A stretch of 8,630 nucleotides of DNA, taken from an uncultured Bacilli bacterium. GTDB lineage: Bacteria > Bacillota_I > Bacilli_A > RF39 > UBA660. Position numbers and translations under genes: made by a program. Within the stretch, counting starts at the first letter, position 1; every line of letters starts with the position of its first letter. The stretch is from the NCBI GenBank assembly GCA_934095805.1, contig CAKOKV010000029.1:1-8630 (forward strand). The letters run 5' to 3'. Positions 1-4,674 of the stretch are shown in pieces. The notes beneath the pieces are model-generated. The model did not search any database and was not told the DNA's origin. It saw nothing but the letters and a program-made list of their open reading frames with translations.

Positions 1-45
1 GCCCGGTTATGAGCCGGATGCTCTAACCAATTGAGCTAGAGGTCC
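1..45 (-). tRNA. tRNA-Ile(CAT), 5' part only
   Basis: Reading the minus strand from 45 to 1 gives acceptor strand GGACCTC, TA, a D arm GCTC...GAGC, and an anticodon arm TCCGG / CTCATAA / CCGGG with anticodon CAT. The T arm and 3' acceptor strand lie beyond the window start. CAT can mean initiator Met, elongator Met or the Ile tRNA that is lysidine-modified to read AUA. The GGACCT acceptor start, the CTCATAA loop and the overall 5' half resemble the Bacilli Ile2 tRNA, and an initiator-type anticodon stem is absent. Ile is therefore preferred, which fits the heavy AUA use in the neighbouring genes. Elongator Met is the main alternative. Confidence 0.75.
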
Positions 46-56
46 ACTGCCTATTC

Positions 57-85
57 ATAATAACACATAATTTTTGGTTTTTCAA
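57..85 (-). promoter_or_regulatory. Promoter of tRNA-Ile
   Basis: On the minus strand TTGAAA (85-80) and TATTAT (62-57) are separated by 17 bases, and TG at 65-64 makes an extended -10 element. Transcription would start near 50, a few bases before the mature tRNA 5' end at 45. This is one of the best promoter matches in the window. Confidence 0.7.
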
Positions 86-92
86 TATCTTT

Positions 93-123
93 TTGTTTAT
101 TTTTTGAAAAAATGTGATATATT
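93..123 (+). promoter_or_regulatory. Likely promoter of the deacetylase gene
   Basis: An extended -10 element, TGA followed by TATATT (118-123), lies 30 bases before the start codon. A weak TTGTTT (93-98) sits 19 bases upstream as a possible -35. An alternative pair, TTGAAA (104-109) and TATAGA (127-132) with 17-base spacing, would start transcription at about 139, inside the ribosome binding site, so it is less likely. The region is back to back with the tRNA-Ile promoter. Confidence 0.45.
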
Positions 124-152
124 ATTTATAGATAATAGGAGATAAATAAAAT

Positions 153-1415
153 ATGATGCTACTAAATTATAAAAACAACTTTATAAAATATATTATTTAT
201 ATGTCAGCAGTATTCATATCATTATTTGTGATTGTTAATGTGTATTCAAAATATGTGCCAGAAAAAGATGAAGATGTAATATCATCATTCATAACATATA
301 CAGATGAGTTAACTGAAATAAATGTCTCATATCCAAGATTTAAAGACGATAAATTAAATAAAATTGTATCAGAAAATATATATAGTTATGTAAAAGATTT
401 TAAATCATATGATAAATTAAATAAAAATCTCAATATAGATTATGACTTATATTATTTTGATAATTATCTTAATATTGTATTTAATATAGAAAATACCTTA
501 ACAAAAATAAAAAATAAAAATATATTAATAGACTTAAAAAATAAAAAACTAGCATATATATCAAACTTATATGATAAAGACTACTTAACTAACGAAATAA
601 ACGATATAGTTTATTCTAAGTATTCTAATGATATATATGAAAAAATAAAATTATCGAATATAGATAATCATACTTATGTAATAGATAACAATAAAATAGA
701 TATTTATTTTAATGATATATTAGATAAAGATATTAACTATGTACCAAAGATAACAATAAAATTAAGTGAATCAGTTATAGAATTAGAAGATGAAAATACC
801 GTAGAAGTTTCTGATAAAAAATATATCGCATTTACTTTTGATGATGGACCTAGTAAATATACAGAAGAACTATTAAAAACTCTTGAACTTAATAATTCAT
901 CCGCAACATTCTTTATGCTTGGAAATAGAATGAAATATAACGAAGATATCGTTTTATCAGTATATAATTCTAGTAGTGAAATAGGAACACATACTTATTC
1001 TCATAAAAGATTAACTGAACTTAGTGAAGATGAATTATACAATGAAGTAAATAGTTCACAAATAGTTTATAATAATATAACAAAAGATAATATAAAATAC
1101 TTAAGACCACCTTATGGATCTTATAATGATAAAATAAAGAAACTTGGATATAATATTGTACTTTGGAATATAGATACAAAAGATTGGCTAGTTAAAGACA
1201 GTAAAAAGATATATAACTCAGTTATAAATAATGCTTGTGATGGGTGCATAGTTCTTATGCATGATATATATTCAGAAACAATAGAAGCAGTAAAAATGCT
1301 TATACCAGCACTAAATGAAATGAATTATGAAGTAGTTAGTATAAGTAATCTTATAAAAAATAAAAACTATAATTTAAGTGATAATGAAGCTATCAGTCAT
1401 ATAAATAATAACTAA
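153..1415 (+). CDS. Membrane-anchored polysaccharide (peptidoglycan) deacetylase
   Basis: 420 residues. An N-terminal membrane segment at about 10-30 should anchor the protein with its bulk outside the cell. Residues about 45-215 form a poorly conserved region whose start (SYPRFKDDKLNKIV, 59-72) recalls the DUF3298/DUF4163-type domain found before the catalytic domain in PdaC-like enzymes. The NodB-type deacetylase domain follows with all motifs: TFDDGP (228-233), metal-binding HTYSH (H280, H284), RPPYG (318-322), DTKDW (341-345) and LMHD (368-371). The family removes acetyl groups from N-acetylated sugars in peptidoglycan or other glycans, often giving lysozyme resistance; the exact substrate cannot be read here. 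AGGAG at 137-141 is 11 bases before the first of two adjacent ATGs, so the first is chosen. The gene stands alone between two tRNA units. Confidence 0.9.
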   Translation: MMLLNYKNNFIKYIIYMSAVFISLFVIVNVYSKYVPEKDEDVISSFITYTDELTEINVSYPRFKDDKLNKIVSENIYSYVKDFKSYDKLNKNLNIDYDLYYFDNYLNIVFNIENTLTKIKNKNILIDLKNKKLAYISNLYDKDYLTNEINDIVYSKYSNDIYEKIKLSNIDNHTYVIDNNKIDIYFNDILDKDINYVPKITIKLSESVIELEDENTVEVSDKKYIAFTFDDGPSKYTEELLKTLELNNSSATFFMLGNRMKYNEDIVLSVYNSSSEIGTHTYSHKRLTELSEDELYNEVNSSQIVYNNITKDNIKYLRPPYGSYNDKIKKLGYNIVLWNIDTKDWLVKDSKKIYNSVINNACDGCIVLMHDIYSETIEAVKMLIPALNEMNYEVVSISNLIKNKNYNLSDNEAISHINNN

Positions 1416-1430
1416 ATAGCTTCTTTTTTA
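1386..1430 (+). terminator. Terminator overlapping the end of the deacetylase gene
   Basis: GAAGCTAT (1386-1393) pairs perfectly with ATAGCTTC (1416-1423) across a 22-base loop, followed by TTTTTT. The left arm is inside the last codons of the gene, so the coding end and terminator share sequence. Confidence 0.6.
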
Positions 1431-1470
1431 ATATTTTTTTAAAAAGAGTGTTCCATTTTAATAAATTTTA

Positions 1471-1479
1471 TGTTATACT
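1471..1479 (+). promoter_or_regulatory. Extended -10 promoter of tRNA-Lys
   Basis: TGT followed by TATACT (1474-1479) lies 20 bases before the tRNA. The -35 region (about 1451-1456, TTCCAT) is weak, so recognition would rest on the extended -10. Confidence 0.6.
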
Positions 1480-1498
1480 TTTGAAGTATGAACGAGAT

Positions 1499-1574
1499 GG
1501 ACCGCTAGCTCAGCTGGTAGAGCAATCGACTCTTAATCGATGGGTCTAGGGTTCGAATCCCTAGCGGTCCACCA
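1499..1574 (+). tRNA. tRNA-Lys(CTT)
   Basis: A complete cloverleaf of 76 bases. The acceptor GGACCGC pairs with GCGGTCC, followed by A and an encoded CCA (1572-1574). The D arm is GCTC/GAGC, the anticodon arm ATCGA-CTCTTAA-TCGAT, and the T arm TAGGG-TTCGAAT-CCCTA. The anticodon CTT reads AAG only. In so AT-rich a genome the TTT isoacceptor must also exist elsewhere to read the far commoner AAA codons. Confidence 0.96.
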
Positions 1575-1590
1575 TAATAGTAAATAAATT

Positions 1591-1614
1591 AAGCCCGAAC
1601 TAATGGGCTTTTTT
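1591..1614 (+). terminator. Terminator of tRNA-Lys
   Basis: AAGCCC (1591-1596) and GGGCTT (1605-1610) form a 6-bp GC-containing stem with an 8-base loop, continuing into TTTTTT. A canonical Rho-independent terminator 17 bases after the tRNA. Confidence 0.85.
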
Positions 1615-1680
1615 GCGTTTATTTTCAACAAACCATTAAAAATGTATAAATAAATTTAACCTAATATTTTAGCATAATAA

Positions 1681-1733
1681 AAAGTCAATCACTTTTATTG
1701 AAGTAATATTTCAATAAAATATATCTTGACTTT
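1681..1733 (-). terminator. Long nested hairpin, probable terminator of the minus-strand orphan gene
   Basis: Two nested inverted repeats. The outer stem is AAAGTCAA (1681-1688) with TTGACTTT (1726-1733). The inner stem is TTTTATTGAA (1693-1702) with TTCAATAAAA (1710-1719), with a 7-base loop. On the minus strand the hairpin lies 16 bases after the stop of the 1750-2262 gene and ends in CTTTTTATTA, which suits termination. It is longer and more AT-rich than the other terminators here. The rest of 1615-1749 shows no gene. Confidence 0.6.
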
Positions 1734-1749
1734 ATATTTAATTAAAAAT

Positions 1750-2262
1750 TTAACCTTTTTTTGTATTTGATGAAATAAATTGCATAATAATTTTTTTATA
1801 CTTATTGTAAATTTCAATAGCATCTTGTACACTATTGATTTCTTTAATGAAATTATTAAATGTATCTTTATTTTGCACCAACTCTATCAAAAAATTAATT
1901 TTATCTGACTCAGAAATATCATTTAATTTTTCAAAATAATTTTTTAAAGTGGTAGTCCAAAATGGATCAACATTTGGACTAGCAACAAAGTTAATTACAT
2001 CTGATAAATTTATTTCAAATCTTTTAGGCTCTATTTTGTATTCTCTGCCAGTTTTTTCTTTTAATAATTCTTCTAATGCTATTTTAGTTGAATCAGTATT
2101 TACATCATTACTAGCATTTAAATAGTTTTTGATAGTATAATTAATTTGTTCTTCCTTTGAATCAAAACAATAATGTTTTTTTAAACTTTCATATTTTGCT
2201 TCTAACTCTTCAACTGATAAATTTTTATACAATTCTTTTGCAACATTAGGTGTAATAGCCAT
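1750..2262 (-). CDS. Hypothetical protein, soluble and helical, 170 residues
   Basis: I do not recognise this protein. It has no membrane segment or signal peptide and is rich in Lys, Glu, Asn and Asp, with alternating charged and hydrophobic residues that suggest an all-helical cytoplasmic protein. A Pro/Trp-containing patch, SPNVDPFWTTTL (about 94-105), is the only distinctive segment; it has one Cys (about 32). The start is secure: AAGGAGG (2277-2271) lies 8 bases before the ATG and a promoter lies just upstream. It is transcribed alone, opposite to nearly all neighbours, and ends in a large hairpin. Ile is encoded by ATT in 11 of 17 cases, whereas ATA is commoner in several flanking genes such as mnmA; with the tRNA beside it, this is a weak hint of acquired accessory DNA. 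Confidence 0.75.
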   Translation of the reverse strand: MAITPNVAKELYKNLSVEELEAKYESLKKHYCFDSKEEQINYTIKNYLNASNDVNTDSTKIALEELLKEKTGREYKIEPKRFEINLSDVINFVASPNVDPFWTTTLKNYFEKLNDISESDKINFLIELVQNKDTFNNFIKEINSVQDAIEIYNKYKKIIMQFISSNTKKG

Positions 2263-2285
2263 AATTATTTCCTCCTTCCATTATA

Positions 2286-2313
2286 ATTGTATCATATTTT
2301 TGAGTATTGTTAA
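2286..2313 (-). promoter_or_regulatory. Promoter of the orphan minus-strand gene
   Basis: On the minus strand TTAACA (2313-2308) is 16 bases from TACAAT (2291-2286), with TGA at 2294-2292 as an extended -10. A second, perfect TATAAT (2285-2280) overlaps downstream but has no -35 at a proper distance. Transcription would begin near 2279, giving a short leader that starts at the Shine-Dalgarno sequence. Confidence 0.5.
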
Positions 2314-2358
2314 AATATAAATATTTGATTATTTTAATAGTTTGGCAAGTAAAATGGC

Positions 2359-2387
2359 TTTACGGTCATTTTTTATTTTGTTATAAT
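2359..2387 (+). promoter_or_regulatory. Promoter of the Cys-rich peptide unit
   Basis: TTTACG (2359-2364), 17 bases, then TATAAT (2382-2387) preceded by TGT (2379-2381). This is a perfect extended -10 and the strongest predicted promoter in the window. An imperfect stem AAAATGGCT / GGTCATTTT (2351-2372) overlaps the -35 and could be an operator, but there is no evidence for that beyond its position. Confidence 0.7.
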
Positions 2388-2403
2388 TACCATAGGTGAA
2401 AAT

Positions 2404-2640
2404 ATGATATATATATGTTTGGGAATATTTACTTTTGCTATAACAGTAATATTAATCAAAAAAATGAAAAAAAGTACTAAAAAGAAAATAATAACAATAA
2501 TACTATCATTAATAACAACTTCATTATTGATATTTGGGTGCATAAAAGAATCAAAAGATGATAACTGTTGTGAATGTAGAGATTGTAAAGACTGTAATAT
2601 ATGTTGTGATTGTAAATATCCTTACTATAATAAGAGATAA
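2404..2640 (+). CDS. Small Cys-rich membrane protein or lipoprotein, unknown function
   Basis: 78 residues, not recognised. A hydrophobic segment (about 3-18) is followed by a Lys-rich stretch IKKMKKSTKKK, a second hydrophobic segment (29-45) and a hydrophilic tail. The tail holds eight Cys within residues 55-70, spaced C-C-x-C-x2-C-x2-C-x2-C-C-x-C. Such density suggests metal or cluster binding or a disulfide knot. The second segment ends in LIFGC (Cys46), which resembles a lipobox. If translation began at Met21, the protein would be a classical small lipoprotein with a Cys-rich exposed tail. However, the AGGTGA at 2394-2399 and the strong promoter support the first ATG, and Met21 has no visible ribosome binding site. 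It lies just upstream of a tiny peptide gene in the same unit. Confidence 0.75.
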   Translation: MIYICLGIFTFAITVILIKKMKKSTKKKIITIILSLITTSLLIFGCIKESKDDNCCECRDCKDCNICCDCKYPYYNKR

Positions 2641-2668
2641 AAGCACTTATTAAATAATATTTTATAAA

Positions 2669-2674
2669 TATAAT
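2669..2674 (+). promoter_or_regulatory. Possible internal -10 before the 22-residue peptide gene
   Basis: A perfect TATAAT sits 15 bases before the peptide's ATG, with only a weak TTATTA about 16 bases upstream as a -35. If active, it would make the peptide gene transcribable without the gene before it. AT-rich sequence makes chance matches common. Confidence 0.3.
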
Positions 2675-2689
2675 ATAGTAGGTGGTAAT

Positions 2690-2758
2690 ATGATTTTAAA
2701 AGAAATTAAAAAGACAAATAAAAAAATATTTAATAGTATAAAAAAGATATTTGAATAA
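2690..2758 (+). CDS. 22-residue cationic amphipathic peptide
   Basis: A very small reading frame. It begins MILKEIKK and ends SIKKIFE, with seven Lys against two Glu (net about +5) and no Cys. Hydrophobic residues at 2, 3, 6, 13, 14, 17, 20 and 21 would lie on one face of a helix. Support for expression is good: AGGTGG (2680-2685) is 4 bases before the ATG, and a strong terminator begins 3 bases after the stop. It follows the Cys-rich peptide gene by 49 bases in the same direction. The composition recalls membrane-active peptides such as phenol-soluble modulins, leaderless bacteriocins or type I toxins, but no family is recognised and none of these roles is shown. Confidence 0.55.
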   Translation: MILKEIKKTNKKIFNSIKKIFE

Positions 2759-2761
2759 ATT

Positions 2762-2795
2762 AAAAGAGATTGACTAACAACATCAATCTCTTTTT
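2762..2795. terminator. Bidirectional terminator shared by convergent small genes
   Basis: AAAAGAGATTGA (2762-2773) pairs over 12 bases with TCAATCTCTTTT (2783-2794), with a 9-base loop. On the plus strand a T run follows, ending the Cys-rich/peptide unit. On the minus strand the stem starts inside the stop codon of the 38-residue gene and ends in CTCTTTTAATTT. Confidence 0.9.
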
Positions 2796-2910
2796 AACTA
2801 AATAAAGCACTAAGCATAATAGTAAATACACTACCTACCATAGCTATTAATAATAACCATGCTACTATTTTCTTGGCTATATCATTCTTTTTTTTCTTTT
2901 TAGTTACCAT
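2794..2910 (-). CDS. 38-residue single-span membrane peptide, DUF4044-like
   Basis: The frame reads MVTKKKKKNDIAKK, then one membrane segment (about 15-37) containing IVAWLLLIAMVGSVF and LSALF. The basic N-terminus predicts an N-in orientation. The Lys-rich start followed by a VxWLMLIAMxGS-like core and a terminal LSAL resembles the tiny Firmicutes family DUF4044, whose function is unknown; this is recalled from memory, not searched. GAGGT (2922-2918) is 7 bases before the ATG, and a TATAAT (2934-2929) lies upstream. It is convergent with the 22-residue peptide gene and divergent from the spoIIM-like gene. Confidence 0.75.
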   Translation of the reverse strand: MVTKKKKKNDIAKKIVAWLLLIAMVGSVFTIMLSALFS

Positions 2911-2928
2911 AATAAATACCTCATATAA

Positions 2929-2934
2929 ATTATA
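2929..2934 (-). promoter_or_regulatory. -10 element of the DUF4044-like gene
   Basis: TATAAT on the minus strand (2934-2929), 18 bases before the start codon, with only a weak TTTATT (2957-2952) at 17-base spacing. It is divergent from the spoIIM-like promoter, and both fit within about 45 bases. Confidence 0.4.
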
Positions 2935-2940
2935 ATATAT

Positions 2941-2971
2941 TTGTAATAAAAAATAAAGAAATAAATATAAT
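2941..2971 (+). promoter_or_regulatory. Promoter of the spoIIM-like gene, predicting a leaderless mRNA
   Basis: A perfect TATAAT (2966-2971) ends only 5 bases before the ATG at 2977. TTGTAA (2941-2946) is a possible -35 at a long 19-base spacing. A start 6-7 bases after the -10 places +1 at or next to the A of the ATG. No Shine-Dalgarno sequence is present upstream. Confidence 0.5.
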
Positions 2972-2976
2972 TTAAT

Positions 2977-3552
2977 ATGAAAATTATAAAAAGTAGATTA
3001 TTTAAAACGATGTTTTTTATTTTTTTGTTTGGAATTGTACTTGGAATTATAAGTTATATATTTATTGAAAAAGATATAGTTAATAATAATGTAATAAACT
3101 ATATAAAACTAATAAGTAATAACGATTATAATTATTTTAATGGTTTAGCAAATAATATATATAATGATTTTAAATTATACTCATTAATATGGATATTTGG
3201 AATAATATTTATTTGTTCAGTATTTATACCTATATTAATCATTTTTAAAGGTATTTCAATTGGTTTTACTATATCAACAATAATTTATACTTTTAAAATA
3301 AAAGGTATCTTATATAGCTTAATTTTGATGTTTCCAAGTATATTAAAAGTAATAATTCTATTATTAATAAGTTATTATAGTATTAACTTTTCATATAAAT
3401 GTTATAATGCATTCAAAGATGATAAATTAACTAATATAAAAAAATATATATCAAACTATTTTTATATTTATTTAATATTACTACTTATATTAATAATTAT
3501 ATGTATAATAGAAACATATATTTGTTTCAATATACTTAAATTTGTAGTATAA
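2977..3552 (+). CDS. spoIIM: SpoIIM-family membrane protein
   Basis: 191 residues with about five hydrophobic segments: about 10-30, 67-90, 93-106, 109-137 and 160-185. The pattern of one N-terminal span, a loop (31-66) and then LIWIFGI (70-76), FIPILIIFKGISIGF (83-97) and KGILYSLILMFPS (109-121) matches the SpoIIM family by eye. B. subtilis SpoIIM is somewhat longer (about 214). There it is an integral membrane part of the SpoIIDMP peptidoglycan-degrading complex that drives engulfment in sporulation. SpoIIM relatives also occur in non-sporulating bacteria, so sporulation is suggested, not proven. The start has no ribosome binding site and sits immediately after a -10 element. The mnmA promoter lies in its last codons. 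Confidence 0.75.
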   Translation: MKIIKSRLFKTMFFIFLFGIVLGIISYIFIEKDIVNNNVINYIKLISNNDYNYFNGLANNIYNDFKLYSLIWIFGIIFICSVFIPILIIFKGISIGFTISTIIYTFKIKGILYSLILMFPSILKVIILLLISYYSINFSYKCYNAFKDDKLTNIKKYISNYFYIYLILLLILIIICIIETYICFNILKFVV

Positions 3553-3553
3553 T
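3548..3553 (+). promoter_or_regulatory. -10 element for mnmA
   Basis: A perfect TATAAT overlaps the stop codon of the spoIIM-like gene, with a weak TTTCAA (3525-3530) 17 bases upstream. A start near 3560 would give a roughly 20-base leader carrying AAAGGGAG (3565-3572), 7 bases before the mnmA ATG. Confidence 0.45.
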
Positions 3554-3579
3554 TACATAAGGCGAAAGGGAGTATTAAT

Positions 3580-4674
3580 ATGAAAGTAGTAGTAGGAATG
3601 AGTGGAGGAGTAGATTCAGCAGTATCAGCATATCTATTAAAAAAAGAAGGATATGATGTTGTTGGACTATTTATGAAAAACTGGGATTCTAATATCAATA
3701 ATGATAAAGAAGGAATCACAGATGGAGTTTGTCCACAAGAACTAGATTTCAGAGATGCTAAGGCTGTATGTGATGAATTATCCATACCACTTTATAGAGT
3801 AGATTTCATAAAAGAATATTGGGATGATGTATTTAAATACTTTTTAAATGAATTAGAAAAAGGAAGAACACCAAATCCAGATATTATGTGTAATAAATAT
3901 ATAAAGTTTGATTTATTCAAAAAAGAAGCTAAAAGATTAGGTGCTGATAAAATAGCTACTGGACACTATGCTAGAATAAAAGGCAACAGACTCTTAAGAG
4001 GTGTAGACAATAATAAAGATCAAACATATTTTTTAAGTCAAGTAACTCCTGAACAATTAAAAGATGTATTATTCCCAGTAGGTGATTTAACAAAAGATGA
4101 AGTAAGAAGAATAGCCCATGAAAACCACTTACCAGTTGCTGATAAAAAAGATTCAACAGGAATTTGTTTTATAGGTGAAAGACATTATCAACAATTTATA
4201 TCAAATTATTTAAAGGGTAAAGAAGGAAATATTGTTGATGTAGAAACTGGTGTTGTTATAGGAAAACATAATGGTCTTATGAACTATACAATCGGTCAAA
4301 GAAGAAATGTAGGATTAAGTGGAGATGCACAAAGACACTATGTATGTGGTAAAGATTCTAAAAAGAACATTTTATATGTAGCATTTGGTAGTGATTCAAA
4401 ATATTTACTTTCAGATGAAGCTCTAATAGAAGATGTTAACTATATTTCAGATAAACATCCAACATTCGCAACAGCAAAATTCAGATATAGAAGTGAAGAT
4501 GTACCAGTAACAATAGAATATCTAGAAAATAATCAAATAAAAGTAAAATATGTAGATGGAAAAGCTGTCACTCCAGGTCAAGCTTGTGTAGTATATTTAG
4601 GTGAACAATGTATAATGGGTGGTATTATTAAACAAGTATTTAAAGATGGTAAGGATATTTGGTATTTAAAATAA
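3580..4674 (+). CDS. mnmA: tRNA-specific 2-thiouridylase MnmA
   Basis: 364 residues, the normal full length. MnmA adds sulfur to C2 of uridine 34 in the anticodons of tRNA-Lys(UUU), tRNA-Glu and tRNA-Gln, using ATP and a sulfur relay fed by a cysteine desulfurase. The ATP pyrophosphatase loop SGGVDS is at 8-13. The two catalytic cysteines are both present: Cys104 in GRTPNPDIMCN (95-105) and Cys196 in STGICFIGER. Other family marks are DQTYFLSQ (147-154), the central NYTIGQRR (235-242) and the C-terminal TPGQACVVY (331-339). The ribosome binding site AAAGGGAG fixes the start. The stop codon is directly followed by the alr ATG, so the two are presumably cotranscribed. The tRNA-Lys at 1499 has a C34 anticodon and is not a substrate. 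Confidence 0.97.
   Translation: MKVVVGMSGGVDSAVSAYLLKKEGYDVVGLFMKNWDSNINNDKEGITDGVCPQELDFRDAKAVCDELSIPLYRVDFIKEYWDDVFKYFLNELEKGRTPNPDIMCNKYIKFDLFKKEAKRLGADKIATGHYARIKGNRLLRGVDNNKDQTYFLSQVTPEQLKDVLFPVGDLTKDEVRRIAHENHLPVADKKDSTGICFIGERHYQQFISNYLKGKEGNIVDVETGVVIGKHNGLMNYTIGQRRNVGLSGDAQRHYVCGKDSKKNILYVAFGSDSKYLLSDEALIEDVNYISDKHPTFATAKFRYRSEDVPVTIEYLENNQIKVKYVDGKAVTPGQACVVYLGEQCIMGGIIKQVFKDGKDIWYLK

Noticed and set aside
2351..2372. Hairpin AAAATGGCT/GGTCATTTT as terminator or riboswitch
   Set aside because: It lies upstream of the predicted transcription start and needs two G-T pairs; at most a weak operator candidate.
1550..2400. Integrated element with a duplicated tRNA-Lys 3' end as attachment site
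   Set aside because: The tRNA 3' sequence is not repeated within the window and there is no integrase gene; only the gene position and codon use hint at transfer.
3468..3785. Minus-strand 105-codon frame across the spoIIM end and mnmA start
   Set aside because: It overlaps two well-supported genes, has no ribosome binding site and its protein is low-complexity; a shadow frame.
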